Notes: generated by a model not told the origin, from the letters alone. DNA of 64,000 nucleotides from Shewanella aquimarina (GCF_023349185.1 NZ_JAKIKY010000008.1:1-64000), one strand, 5' to 3'. Counted from the first letter of the stretch, positions 37,643 through 46,728 are shown. Program-made: numbers and translations.

Positions 37643-38106
37643 CGCCTCGCCTTCAACCAATCGAACGAAATAATTCGTCTAACTAATAGTGATGGGTAAG
37701 TTTGTCTCTGATTGAGCCTAACCTTAGGTGAACTTCTTCATGGATTCTGTGAGCTGTGGCAGGGTCCGTTTTACCCCTTTTCTCCCTCAATCTTTTTCAT
37801 AACTCAAAAAGCGACTTGAGGTTTTTTGAGATCTAAAAATACCGGTTTTAGAACTAAAAAAGAAAACACTAAAAAGATTTAAATATTTGTTTTTATTTGT
37901 TTTATATCTATTCACAACTCATGGTTTTTTCCCTGTGCGCCAGCTCAACTTTTTTGTCTTTGGTCTGTGAAAAATACTGAAGCTGCTCAGCTGTAAAGTC
38001 GTTCGGTTAACGATGAGGTTTATTCCCTTTAATTCCCGTCAGCGAAAAGGATGAGCCGATCTGGAATTAAGCATAAACAGATAAAACTAAAAATATTTAG
38101 GAGTGA
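37643..38106. promoter_or_regulatory. Divergent sirE-sirA control region with repeated CTAAAA motifs
   Basis: 464 bp without a gene. The hexamer CTAAAA or its complement occurs at 37833, 37846 (reverse), 37854, 37869, and again as CTAAA-aata-TTTAG at 38087-38100, overlapping the sirA Shine-Dalgarno. TTTTAG-aa-CTAAAA at 37846-37859 is a perfect inverted repeat. Forward copies are 21 and 15 nt apart. No good CRP or FNR site was found. This looks like the operator for a locus regulator. Confidence 0.5.
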
Positions 38107-40149
38107 ATGATGAGACGATGGAAACACAAGGTAGCCTTGAGTGCGCTATTTTGTTTCGGTGCCATTGCCAATGTGAACGCTGCTGGTGGTAAATACAACA
38201 GCGTGCCTGAGATGGGCGAAACTGCCAAAGGCGCGATCGCAAACTATCAGGGCATGGAAAAAGTCAACGGCGTAAAAACCCTTCAGGACTATGTAGTTCA
38301 AGAAGCCGCGTTGTTTGACTTCTTGTTTGAAAACCACCCTATGTTCAAATACCAGGAAGCGGGCAATCTGGTTGGCGATTATCATGTCAGTGATCGTGGC
38401 GAAGAGTATCTGGATACCGGCCATAGCCCTGACTACAGCAAGAAAGTGGGTAAACCCAGAGCCGTACAGTACAGGCTAGGCGCCAAGTCTATCCTGGACT
38501 TTCCCAACAATTTTGTCGGCCCGGAAAAGTGCGCCGAATGTCATGCGACCCAGTATGAGAAGTGGAGCCGTTCACGTCATGCCAAGACAGTTCGTTTCCC
38601 TGGGGAGCATCCCGAGGTGGACAACGACCTCAACAAGACAATGTATGGCACTAAAGACACTTCTATTCTCCCCGACGGCATCACGCCGGATGTGATCTAT
38701 GCGACCGTGGGTACGCCCAGAACCAAATATGGCTTTATCGATGCCTGGTTGGTGCGTGGCTCTTACCATATCGAAGGTGGCTTATTGAAGGATGGTACCG
38801 GCAAGATGGTTGCCGGTGCTAACCAGTTCTCTCGTGGTTGGGCCGAGTGGTTAACCCCTGAGATGGCTAAGAAGATCAACGCCGTGATCCCTGATTTCCC
38901 TACCACCTTGGCTGCTTATGGTGACTCGGGTTCTCATCAGTGGGGCATGAGTTCTTACGGCGCCAAGTACCGTAAAGAGATGTTGTTCCAGCCAGCAAGT
39001 TCTTACTGCGAAGTTTGTCATACCTTCAAGTTCGACTTTAAGTCTCAGCAAGAGTACTTCGATGCCCTGGGCGATCCTAAGAAGCTGCAGGAACACACCA
39101 TCAGTAAGGGCATTGCCTGTGAGGAGTGCCACGGTGCTGGTGGCCACCTAGATGGCGGTACAGGCGGTATGCAGTCTAACTGCGAACGTTGTCACCAACG
39201 CTTCCAATACGATCCTGTCATGGCCGAGACGCCAGCCGCACAGGAAAAACCTGAGCTGGCCTTTGGCGTGAAGATGAAGTCGCTATGTCCTTCTTGTGGT
39301 ACCGAAGGCTCACAGATGTACGGTTCGGCGCACTATGAGAAAGGCATGCGTTGTACTACTTGTCACGATCCTCACGAGGTCACCGATGGTTCCTGGTTGT
39401 CGGGAATCACTAAGCCCAAGTTGAAGAAAGACTGTAAGGACTGTCACGAGGCGCAGACTGTGATAGCCAGCAACACAGACACTCACGCCAACCAGACCTG
39501 TCAGAGCTGTCACATGCCAAACATGGGTAGCTGTGAAAACTTCAAGGCGATGCAGTTCCCCGATCAAGCAGGCTTCGACGCCGTTCGTAAGTCACACATG
39601 TGGAAGATTGATGTCGACCCTGTGCGCAAGACGCTTAACCCACCAGAGGGAGCGCCTAGAACCCAGGGACCAGATGCGGCTAAAGGCTGGACTGTGGCCA
39701 AGAACGAGGAGGGACGTACCTATCTGGATCTCATGTGGTCTTGTGCCCGTACCTCAATTTCTGACCACGATGTGGTGGAAAACAAGGGCTGTCACAGCCA
39801 GTTCCAATCTGAGCTAGAAACCGGCCTGCACTATAAGGATCAGCTGGAGATCTACGGTGAAGTCATGAAGTGGCAGAAGCCGATCAAAGAGGTCTTCGGT
39901 CAGGTTGAGCAGGCGCTGGTGCGTATCGATCAGCTGCTTGAGGTCACTAAGTTGTCTACTGAAGACAAGACTCAGGTGCTGATGTTGGCGGAGAAGGCTC
40001 AGGCCACAGTGGATCTGATCAAGCAAGATGGTTCTTGGGGCGTTCATGGCTTCCGTTATAGCCAGAAGCGTCTGGATGCCGCGCTGACCTATGTGACTCA
40101 AGCGCAGAAGATCTTAGATGGCAGTGGCTATTCGGCCAAGGCGAACTAG
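38107..40149 (+). CDS. sirA: Octahaem dissimilatory sulfite reductase SirA (MccA family)
   Basis: A 680-aa periplasmic octahaem c-type cytochrome, the terminal sulfite reductase of Shewanella (six electrons, sulfite to sulfide). Signal peptide ends near residue 26 (NVNAA). Seven CXXCH sites: C142AECH, C301EVCH, C338EECH, C359ERCH, C416TTCH, C443KDCH, C465QSCH. The eighth is the atypical CX15CH, C546 to C562-H563. Three further cysteines outside haem sites in the mature protein are C394, C397 (CPSC) and C476. In the Wolinella homologue MccA two Cys bind Cu(I) next to the active haem, so some of these are copper-ligand candidates. A coiled-coil-like helical C-terminus follows the last haem. Start: ATG at 38107 or 38110; AGGAG spacing favours 38110. 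An intercistronic hairpin follows. Confidence 0.95.
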   Translation: MMRRWKHKVALSALFCFGAIANVNAAGGKYNSVPEMGETAKGAIANYQGMEKVNGVKTLQDYVVQEAALFDFLFENHPMFKYQEAGNLVGDYHVSDRGEEYLDTGHSPDYSKKVGKPRAVQYRLGAKSILDFPNNFVGPEKCAECHATQYEKWSRSRHAKTVRFPGEHPEVDNDLNKTMYGTKDTSILPDGITPDVIYATVGTPRTKYGFIDAWLVRGSYHIEGGLLKDGTGKMVAGANQFSRGWAEWLTPEMAKKINAVIPDFPTTLAAYGDSGSHQWGMSSYGAKYRKEMLFQPASSYCEVCHTFKFDFKSQQEYFDALGDPKKLQEHTISKGIACEECHGAGGHLDGGTGGMQSNCERCHQRFQYDPVMAETPAAQEKPELAFGVKMKSLCPSCGTEGSQMYGSAHYEKGMRCTTCHDPHEVTDGSWLSGITKPKLKKDCKDCHEAQTVIASNTDTHANQTCQSCHMPNMGSCENFKAMQFPDQAGFDAVRKSHMWKIDVDPVRKTLNPPEGAPRTQGPDAAKGWTVAKNEEGRTYLDLMWSCARTSISDHDVVENKGCHSQFQSELETGLHYKDQLEIYGEVMKWQKPIKEVFGQVEQALVRIDQLLEVTKLSTEDKTQVLMLAEKAQATVDLIKQDGSWGVHGFRYSQKRLDAALTYVTQAQKILDGSGYSAKAN

Positions 40150-40179
40150 TTCTCTCACAGTAACGTGATTGACCAACCA

Positions 40180-40203
40180 CCCGGCGCCACGCCAGGCGCC
40201 GGG
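40180..40203 (+). promoter_or_regulatory. GC-rich intercistronic stem-loop between sirA and the rhodanese gene
   Basis: CCCGGCGCC-acgcca-GGCGCCGGG, a perfect 9-bp stem with no T-run. It probably stabilises the 3' end of sirA mRNA or attenuates read-through, so that SirA is made in excess of the accessory proteins. Confidence 0.55.
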
Positions 40204-40221
40204 TATTAGGGGAGAGAGAAG

Positions 40222-40647
40222 ATGAAATCGAGAATAGGCCTGTCTTTGGCCTTGCTGTTGGGCTTGACTCCGCTATGCAGTCAGGCGGGCGGCGGCGCCG
40301 AGATGGCACCGGCTCACAGGTATGAACATAGCCTGCACACTATTAGTCTGGCCCAGGCCGAAGCCCTGCTGGCCGAGGGGAATGTTTACTTCTTCGACGT
40401 CAACACCTTAGAGCTTTGGGCCGAGGGGTATATCCCTGGGGCCGTCTACTTCAATGTCGATAACTGGAAGACCCTGCTACCGGAAGATAAGGCGGCGCGA
40501 ATGGTGTTTTACTGTGCCAATCGCCTCTGTAATGCCAGCGAGATTGCCGCCCATCAGGTAATGAAGCTGGGCTACACCAATGTGATGCAGATGCACGATG
40601 GGATCTATGGCTGGCGCCTGTCGGGTCGAGCTATTGAAAAACCATAA
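40222..40647 (+). CDS. Periplasmic rhodanese-like protein of the sir locus
   Basis: A 141-aa exported single-domain rhodanese. The signal peptide ends near residue 22 (CSQA|GG). The fold motifs FFDVNTLELWAEGYIPGA and the persulfide-forming Cys in VFYCANRLCNASEIA are present; a second Cys sits five residues later in the active loop. Rhodaneses move sulfane sulfur. In this place it may handle sulfide or sulfane by-products, or deliver sulfur, but no direct evidence for its role is visible. Member of the sirA operon. Confidence 0.82.
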   Translation: MKSRIGLSLALLLGLTPLCSQAGGGAEMAPAHRYEHSLHTISLAQAEALLAEGNVYFFDVNTLELWAEGYIPGAVYFNVDNWKTLLPEDKAARMVFYCANRLCNASEIAAHQVMKLGYTNVMQMHDGIYGWRLSGRAIEKP

Positions 40648-40697
40648 TAAACAAATCCTTGCGTAATTTTTTGAACAGTTAGCATTTTGAGCAATAG

Positions 40698-41501
40698 ATG
40701 AACGAGAGTGTGAATATGAAAGCGAGTCTACTGAGATCTTGTCGTGTTACCACCTTAGCCCTGGCCTTGAGTGGGTCATTCTTTGCCGTGGCCAGCGAGT
40801 CGCCTCAGGAGGTCGAAGATGCCTCCTATGCATTAGGTGCGTCCGTGGGCCATTACATATCGGGCAAGATCTATAACCAAGTTGACTTAGGTGCCCAGGT
40901 CAATATCGACACTGTGGTCAAAGGGGTCGTCGATGCCCTCAAGGGTGAGGGCAAGATGTCCAATGAGGAGATACTGACCCATCTCAACGCCCGCGCCGAA
41001 TGGCTCAACAATGCCAAGAGCGCCAAGCTGGAGGCCTTGGCCAATAAGCATCTGGCCGAGGGGCAAGCCTATCTGGCAAGTAACAAGAGCAAGGCTGGGG
41101 TGACGGTAACCGAATCGGGTCTTCAGTATGAAGTGCTGAAGCAAGGCGATGGCCCTAAACCTGTCGAGTCTGACGTGGTAACGGTTCACTACGTAGGTAA
41201 GCTGCTCGATGGAACTGAATTTGATAACTCTTATGAGCGCGATGAACCCAATCGTTTTGCCCTAATGTCGGTGATTGATGGCTGGAAAGAGGGGATAGCC
41301 CTGATGCCCGTGGGTTCCACCTATCGCTTGACCATTCCTGCCGAGTTGGCCTACGGCAAAGAGGTGGTGGGGATTATCCCACCGGGCTCGACCCTAATCT
41401 TCGATGTTGAGCTGCTCAAGCTTGAGGCTCCTGGCGAAAACGCCCATGGCATGGGGCTAAGTGGTATGGGCATGGGCGGCATGATGGGCATGGGTCACTA
41501 G
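40698..41501 (+). CDS. FKBP-type peptidyl-prolyl isomerase with Met/His-rich tail
   Basis: A 267-aa exported FKBP/FkpA-like protein. Signal peptide about residues 1-33, an alpha-helical dimerisation domain (about 38-130, DASYALGASVGHYI), then the FKBP domain (about 137-243, with VTVHYVGKLLDGTEFDNS and IPAELAYG). The C-terminus (248-267) is unusual: ENAHGMGLSGMGMGG then MMGMGH, six Met and two His in about 18 residues. This resembles copper(I)-binding methionine motifs. Chaperones of this type assist folding of periplasmic proteins; here SirA is the obvious client. The start could also be the ATG six codons on. Confidence 0.85.
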   Translation: MNESVNMKASLLRSCRVTTLALALSGSFFAVASESPQEVEDASYALGASVGHYISGKIYNQVDLGAQVNIDTVVKGVVDALKGEGKMSNEEILTHLNARAEWLNNAKSAKLEALANKHLAEGQAYLASNKSKAGVTVTESGLQYEVLKQGDGPKPVESDVVTVHYVGKLLDGTEFDNSYERDEPNRFALMSVIDGWKEGIALMPVGSTYRLTIPAELAYGKEVVGIIPPGSTLIFDVELLKLEAPGENAHGMGLSGMGMGGMMGMGH

Positions 41502-41524
41502 GTTATCGGCAGTAGGTGCTTGTT

Positions 41525-42217
41525 ATGAATCATTTAGTGTTTGCCATGGCGGTCACGCTTGTTTGTTTTATTGCGCCTGTTTGGCGCCACTATTTCATCC
41601 AGGCGGCGAATGCCAAGGCCGGTGATGCGACCATCCCTGCTAGGAAGCGGATCCAGACACCAATTTGGGTGACGGGCATGCTACTGCTGATACCACTGAC
41701 CCTCTATGGTCTGCTGGGGCGTTTTAACGACTGGCACACAGGCCAGATAGACGAAAACATCGATTACTTGATTGCCGCCGACATCAACAAGAATGCACGT
41801 ATCTTAGATGATGCCCCCCTCGATAGGCTTGCCTTGCTCAATCTGGCCAATGCCTACGCCGAAGGTGGTCGCTATGGCGATGCGGTAGCGACACTAGACA
41901 AATTACTGGCAATAGCGCCCGACGCCGAGCTGTTTGGCATGAAGGCGACGGCGCTCTATTACCGTGATAACCGCGCCATGAGCCTGGAGGTATCGATTGC
42001 GATATCTCAGGCGCTGGCGCTCGATCCTAAGGAAGTGCAGTCACTGCTGCTGATGGCGACCCACGCTTATTTGAATAGGGATTTTCAACAGGCGATCGCT
42101 TATTGGCAACAGTTACTGGACAGTGATAACCCCAACATAAACCGAGCATCGATTAACAGTGCGATTGTCAACGCTGAGCAGAAAATGGCTAACCGTACCG
42201 TGACTGCATCTGAGTAA
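41525..42217 (+). CDS. Membrane-anchored TPR protein (CcmI/NrfG-like)
   Basis: A 230-aa protein with an N-terminal membrane segment (about residues 1-18), a cytoplasmic basic loop, a second membrane helix (about 48-66, WVTGMLLLIPLTLYGLL) and a TPR domain of about three repeats (LLNLANAYAEGGRYGDAVATL; FGMKATALYYRDNRAM; LLLMATHAYLNRDFQQAI). CcmI/NrfG proteins hold the C-terminus of apocytochromes for haem lyase, so this fits as the apo-SirA presenter. The ATG at 41525 (AGG 8 nt upstream) is preferred over a GTG at 41516. Confidence 0.82.
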   Translation: MNHLVFAMAVTLVCFIAPVWRHYFIQAANAKAGDATIPARKRIQTPIWVTGMLLLIPLTLYGLLGRFNDWHTGQIDENIDYLIAADINKNARILDDAPLDRLALLNLANAYAEGGRYGDAVATLDKLLAIAPDAELFGMKATALYYRDNRAMSLEVSIAISQALALDPKEVQSLLLMATHAYLNRDFQQAIAYWQQLLDSDNPNINRASINSAIVNAEQKMANRTVTASE

Positions 42218-42277
42218 AAGTCACCAAGATGAAAGATTCAATGAGGTCGGCGTGCGTGCCGACGGATGGAGGATGCT

Positions 42278-42982
42278 GTGAGTGAAAATATAGAGAGACG
42301 GAGGTTCCTGAAATGCTTAGGAGCCGGCTCTTTGATGTTGGCGCCCTTGGGCTGCAGCGTTAAGGAGCAGACTGCTCAAACCGAATCGCCACACTATGTG
42401 ATGGTGTTCGATCAAAATAAATGTGTGGGGTGTGGCGGTTGTAAGGAGGCCTGTAATAAAGCCAACAACCTGCCCGAGGGACGTTCGCGAGTGATACTGG
42501 AGCAGCAGTCATCTGCCGTTGCGGGGCAGGCTTGTCCCCATTGCGGCAAGACAGATTGCGATTGCCAGCGTAAGTATGTGCGGGTCTCCTGTCAGCAATG
42601 TCAGAATGCCCCCTGTGTGTCTGTGTGCCCAACGGGGGCGGCTCACAGAGATCCCAACACAGGCATAGTCACCATGGATGCCAGCAAGTGTGCCGGCTGT
42701 AAATACTGTATCGCCGCTTGTCCTTACAACGCGCGCTATATCAATAGTGAGACGGATGTGGCCGATAACTGTGACTTCTGCCTCGAGAGCAAATTAAGCA
42801 AGGGAGAGTTGCCTGCCTGCGTACAGGAGTGTCGTTACGATGCCCTGATCTTTGGCGATGCCAACGACCCTAACTCCTATGTGAGTCGTTTGCTGGCGGT
42901 GAAGGATTCGGTAAGGATTAAGGCCCATCTGGGGACCGAGCCGAGCCTACGTTACATTCCTATCGTTAAGTTGGGGGTATAG
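42278..42982 (+). CDS. sirC: SirC, Tat-exported four-cluster ferredoxin subunit of the quinol dehydrogenase
   Basis: A 234-aa NrfC-like ferredoxin passing electrons from SirD to SirA. The twin-arginine motif ERRRFLK opens the protein. Sixteen cysteines form four [4Fe-4S] sites: C49-C52-C55-C59, C105-C108-C113-C117, C138-C141-C144-C148, and C165-C168-C181-C185. An additional insert holds CPHCGKTDCDC (C86, C89, C94, C96), not present in E. coli NrfC as I recall it. The GTG at 42278 with GGAGG 5 nt upstream is preferred over the ATG at 42266. Followed by sirD after 2 nt. Confidence 0.92.
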   Translation: MSENIERRRFLKCLGAGSLMLAPLGCSVKEQTAQTESPHYVMVFDQNKCVGCGGCKEACNKANNLPEGRSRVILEQQSSAVAGQACPHCGKTDCDCQRKYVRVSCQQCQNAPCVSVCPTGAAHRDPNTGIVTMDASKCAGCKYCIAACPYNARYINSETDVADNCDFCLESKLSKGELPACVQECRYDALIFGDANDPNSYVSRLLAVKDSVRIKAHLGTEPSLRYIPIVKLGV

Positions 42983-42984
42983 AG

Positions 42985-43932
42985 ATGGACGGAACACTCG
43001 GATTTACCATAGGTTTGTCGGAAGGGGTTGCCTGGCCTTGGCCCATTGCCGTGTACCTGTTTTTTGCCGGTATCTCGGGCGGTGCCCTGTCGGTCGCGTT
43101 GTTCATTCGCTTCTATAAACAGCAGAGCGTTAACACCCCCTTCCTCAAGGCGTCGGCGCTAATTGCCTTCGTGACCATAGCTCTGGGCATGCTTTGTCTG
43201 GTGTTGGATCTGACCAACCCGCTGTTTTTCTGGCGTATCTTGGTCTACTACAACCTCAACTCCGTGATGTCTGTCGGGGTGATCGCCTTGTCGGCCTATA
43301 TCCCGCTGGTCGCCTTGATCGCCTTGTTTGCCCTGGAGGAGGAGATCCGTCGCCTGCCTATTTTGGCGCCGCTGCTGCCGCTTATCGACAGGTTAAGACC
43401 CTGGCGACGGGCGAGTGAAACCTTAGTGTTGCTATTGGCGCTGGCAGTATGTGCCTACACAGGCTTCTTAATCTCAGCCTTGATTCGCTTCCCTATCATC
43501 AACACCTCGGTGTTGCCTGCGCTGTTTGTGGCCTCTGGTCTGTCGGCCGGCGCGGCGGCGGCCAAGATGCTGGCGGTTGGGTTGTTTAAGGAAGACAGAC
43601 ACAGCAGCGACATGCAGATTTTGCACGGTGCCGAGTGGCCGATCATGTTTGCCGAGGTCTTGTTCCTCTTCATGATCATCATGTCACTGGCCACTGGTAA
43701 TGCCGGCGCGCAGAGTGCCTTCGAGGCTTTCCACAGCGGCAGCTGGTCTATGGTGTTCTGGCTGGGTGTCGTGGGCATCGGATTTGGTGGCCCTCTGCTG
43801 CTGAATTTTGCCACAGGTAAGCAATTCAGTCATTCGGCCCAGGCCTTCTACCTCTCGGGTCTATGCGCCGTGAGCGGCATGATGTGCCTGAGGATGTTCA
43901 TCCTCTACGCCGGTCAAAACTTTGCGATTTGA
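42985..43932 (+). CDS. sirD: SirD, NrfD-type integral membrane quinol-oxidising subunit
   Basis: A 315-aa polytopic protein (about eight helices) of the NrfD/PsrC family. It begins with EGVAWPWPIAVYLFFAGISG, the typical first helix and Q-site entrance, and has VLDLTNPLFFWRILVYYNLNSVMSVG in the next part. NrfD-like subunits oxidise menaquinol and hand electrons to a four-cluster ferredoxin, here SirC. Such a pair explains sulfite respiration independent of CymA. No haem ligand pattern is evident. Confidence 0.92.
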   Translation: MDGTLGFTIGLSEGVAWPWPIAVYLFFAGISGGALSVALFIRFYKQQSVNTPFLKASALIAFVTIALGMLCLVLDLTNPLFFWRILVYYNLNSVMSVGVIALSAYIPLVALIALFALEEEIRRLPILAPLLPLIDRLRPWRRASETLVLLLALAVCAYTGFLISALIRFPIINTSVLPALFVASGLSAGAAAAKMLAVGLFKEDRHSSDMQILHGAEWPIMFAEVLFLFMIIMSLATGNAGAQSAFEAFHSGSWSMVFWLGVVGIGFGGPLLLNFATGKQFSHSAQAFYLSGLCAVSGMMCLRMFILYAGQNFAI

Positions 43933-43986
43933 TCCTTTAGCTCAGCCCCTGTGTGACAGGGGCTGATTATCCGTTTAGGAGACACA

Positions 43987-44475
43987 ATGAGAGCCTTTAT
44001 CTTCATTTTTATTTGTTCCTTGTTTATGTCGGGGTGCGGCGCGGCCGAGAGCGACACTCATAGTCACGCGAGTCTGGTGATCGACGCCCATGAACGCTGT
44101 CACATGTGCGGCATGATGGTGAAGCAGTATCCCGGCCCTAAGGGGAGCCTGCATCTTAAGGGGGGAGAGCTACAACCTAAGTTCTGTTCGACCCGTGACA
44201 TGTTCATGTTTGCCCTGCAGCCCGAGAATCGACGTCAGGTCGAGACACTTTGGGTGCACGATATGGCGGCAACAGATTGGCAGTATCCGGACGATGAGCA
44301 TTTTATCGATGCCACTAAGGCCTGGTATGTCTATGGATCCAATCGTAAGGCGGTGATGGGGGTTGCCGTAGCTCCTTTCTCAACTCTCACTGCGGCCGAA
44401 GAGTTTGCCCGCCAGTATGGCGGCGCCGTGTTCAAATATGACGAGATAACTCTTGAGTTACTTTCGGCTGATTAA
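43987..44475 (+). CDS. NosL-like copper-binding lipoprotein
   Basis: A 162-aa lipoprotein. The lipobox is LFMSGC (C17). The NosL signature CHMCGMMV (C38-HM-C41-GM) is the probable Cu(I) site; a His-rich DTHSHAS precedes it. NosL delivers copper in nitrous oxide reductase loci; nosZ is absent from this cluster, so the natural recipient is SirA. The gene overlaps the NosD-like gene by 23 nt. Named sirL in Shewanella as I recall, though I leave the symbol blank. Confidence 0.88.
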   Translation: MRAFIFIFICSLFMSGCGAAESDTHSHASLVIDAHERCHMCGMMVKQYPGPKGSLHLKGGELQPKFCSTRDMFMFALQPENRRQVETLWVHDMAATDWQYPDDEHFIDATKAWYVYGSNRKAVMGVAVAPFSTLTAAEEFARQYGGAVFKYDEITLELLSAD

Positions 44476-45808
44476 GCACCGTCTTTGGCCTGTGTTGGCT
44501 CAGTCATTGGGCCTGTGCCTGTGTGGTTTACTGTTTATGGCGCCAGTGCTGGCACAATCCAGTGATGGGACTCGGCACGTTACTGTGGTGGACAGCGAGA
44601 CGTTACACTCGGCGTTGACCTCCATGCCCCAAGGCGCAGAGATACGGCTAAAACCTGGGCTCTATCGGGGGCACTTTCACATCGAAAAGCCCCTGACCCT
44701 CATCGGAGCACCTGGCGTGGTGTTCGATGCTCAGGGAGTCGGTTCGGCAATCGTGGTCAGTGCGCCGGGGGTGAGTATTACCCGGGTGACTGTGCAGCGC
44801 TGGGGGCAGGATCTCTATGAGAAGGATGCCGCCATTCGCCTGATGCCCGGCGCAAACGACGTTGCAATTATTGCCAATCGGCTTGTCGGTCCCGGTTTCG
44901 GTGTTTACGCCAGCGAGGTGAGCGACCTTAGGTTGCTGGATAATCAAATACAGGGAGATGAGCAGACATTCTTGCTGGATCGCGGCGATGGGATTCATCT
45001 GCTGAAGGTGAATCACCCTACTGTTCGCGGCAACCGTATCAGCAAGGTGCGTGATGGTATCTACCTTGAGTCGGGTATAGGCAGTCGCATCTATAGCAAT
45101 CATCTCTCCGATCTGCAGTATGGCCTGCACTATATGTATACCCAACAGGATGAAGCCATGGACAACCAGGCGACTCGGGTGAGTGGTGGTTACGCCCTGA
45201 TGAACTCGCAGGGGATTCATTTGATCGCAAACACAGTAAAGCACGCCCAGGAGTTTGGGGTGCTGCTCAATCTTACCCATGACGCCAAGATCCAAGCCAA
45301 TCAGATTGAGGCGACCCAGATGGCCAATAGTGTGGCCGGCGATCTGTTTAGCGAAGGCAAAGGCTTGTTTGTATACGGCGCTCAACGCAATCAGATCATC
45401 GGCAACTCAGTTACAGGTAATCAGATTGGCATCGCCATGGCGCTAGGCGGTGAAGACAATGCCGTTTATCAAAACCAGTTTTTAGCGAATAAGACCCAGG
45501 TGCGCTACGTGGGGGAGCAGCGAGTAGAGTGGAGCTTTCAAGGCCGGGGAAATTACTGGAGCGACTATCAGGGCTGGGATCTCGACGGTGATGGCATAGG
45601 CGACAGTCAGCATCTGCCCAATGATAATTTGGATCGTCTGTTTTGGCTGTATCCGGAGGCAAGGTTTTTAATGGAGAGCCCCATAGTGAAGTTACTGAAA
45701 TGGTTGGATAACCAGATACAAGACGAGCATTCTGCTGGCGTGGTAGACAGCTATCCTCTGATGGTGCCGTTAAATGCTTTCGTGCCGCATACCGGGGAGG
45801 CACTATGA
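44453..45808 (+). CDS. NosD-like periplasmic beta-helix copper-processing protein
   Basis: A 451-aa exported right-handed beta-helix protein of the NosD family. A signal peptide (about residues 1-36, PVLAQ) precedes parallel beta-helix repeats with NGI/NxI-type turns, e.g. GDGIHLLKVNHPTVRGNRI, DGIYLESGIGSRIYSNHL and GLHYMYTQQDEAMDN, the latter a NosD mark. The end GRGNYWSDYQGWDLDGDGIG is also typical. The first codon is TTG at 44453, with a poor Shine-Dalgarno, translated by coupling from nosL. With NosF/NosY it forms the ABC-linked copper or sulfur-supply module. Confidence 0.88.
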   Translation: MSYFRLIKHRLWPVLAQSLGLCLCGLLFMAPVLAQSSDGTRHVTVVDSETLHSALTSMPQGAEIRLKPGLYRGHFHIEKPLTLIGAPGVVFDAQGVGSAIVVSAPGVSITRVTVQRWGQDLYEKDAAIRLMPGANDVAIIANRLVGPGFGVYASEVSDLRLLDNQIQGDEQTFLLDRGDGIHLLKVNHPTVRGNRISKVRDGIYLESGIGSRIYSNHLSDLQYGLHYMYTQQDEAMDNQATRVSGGYALMNSQGIHLIANTVKHAQEFGVLLNLTHDAKIQANQIEATQMANSVAGDLFSEGKGLFVYGAQRNQIIGNSVTGNQIGIAMALGGEDNAVYQNQFLANKTQVRYVGEQRVEWSFQGRGNYWSDYQGWDLDGDGIGDSQHLPNDNLDRLFWLYPEARFLMESPIVKLLKWLDNQIQDEHSAGVVDSYPLMVPLNAFVPHTGEAL

Positions 45809-46728
45809 GTCAGATAGCGGTGAGTGTGAGGCAGGTGAGTCATTTCTTTGATGAGCGCAGTGCCCTGAATGAACTGAGTTTCTCGCTGCCGAGCGGCCAA
45901 TTGATGGCGCTCCTGGGTCATAACGGTGCGGGCAAGTCGACGCTGATCAAGATGATTCTAGGCCTACTGCGTCCTACCTCGGGCGAGGTGAACGTATTCG
46001 GGCGTGCGGTGACGACATCGGGCGCCATGACTGAGATAGGTTATCTTCCTGAGAACATTAGCTTTTACGATAAATTAACCGGCCATGAGGTACTGAGTTA
46101 TTTTGCGGCGTTAAAGGGGATCTCAAAACAGACTGTGAATCGGCTGCTGGAGGAGTTTGGCCTGGCCTATGCGCAGCACAAGTCGGTTAAGGACTACTCC
46201 AAAGGGATGAAACAGCGCCTGGGATTTGCTCAGGCTATTCTGGCCCGGCCCAGGTTGCTGCTGCTGGATGAGCCTACTGTGGGGCTCGATCCGCAGGCGT
46301 CGCAGTTTATCTATCACAAGATCAAACAGCTGGTTACACAGGGAAGTACGGTGATTGTTTGTACCCACGAACTACAGCTGGTGGAATCGCAGCTGGATCT
46401 GGCCTTAATTCTCGGCAGAGGGCGCAGACTTGCCTTCGGTACGCTCGACGAACTGCTGCACAGCGGCAACATGAACCTACGCGTAGAGCATCCACGCCTA
46501 GATAGCCTGGTAGTGACCCATCCCCTATTAAAATCTTTTTACGCAGACGGCGGCTTAAATTGTCCTGTCTCACAACGTGAGGTGTTGATGAAATATCTGA
46601 TCTTAGAGTGCCAACTGTATGATGTTAAGGTGAGCACCCCGGATCTGGCGCAGGTGTACCATGCCAAAATGGCTCAGATGCAGGTTTTAAACGAGCTGGG
46701 ACTGAGCCTGACACCGGGAGATATCTGA
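45805..46728 (+). CDS. NosF-like ABC transporter ATP-binding protein
   Basis: A 307-aa ABC ATPase. Walker A is LLGHNGAGKSTLIKM, the signature YSKGMKQRLGFAQA, and Walker B LLLLDEPTVGLDP with the H-loop in VIVCTHELQ. C-terminal extension (about 220-307) is as in NosF. It overlaps nosD-like by 4 nt and nosY-like by 1 nt. It energises the NosY-like permease. Confidence 0.92.
   Translation: MSQIAVSVRQVSHFFDERSALNELSFSLPSGQLMALLGHNGAGKSTLIKMILGLLRPTSGEVNVFGRAVTTSGAMTEIGYLPENISFYDKLTGHEVLSYFAALKGISKQTVNRLLEEFGLAYAQHKSVKDYSKGMKQRLGFAQAILARPRLLLLDEPTVGLDPQASQFIYHKIKQLVTQGSTVIVCTHELQLVESQLDLALILGRGRRLAFGTLDELLHSGNMNLRVEHPRLDSLVVTHPLLKSFYADGGLNCPVSQREVLMKYLILECQLYDVKVSTPDLAQVYHAKMAQMQVLNELGLSLTPGDI

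Noticed and set aside
37643-38106. CRP or FNR site controlling sirA
   Set aside because: Half-sites such as TGTGA at 37748 and 37966 lack a matching second half.
44648-45385. 245-codon minus-strand frame inside the NosD-like gene
   Set aside because: Antisense shadow; the plus frame has a signal peptide and beta-helix repeats.
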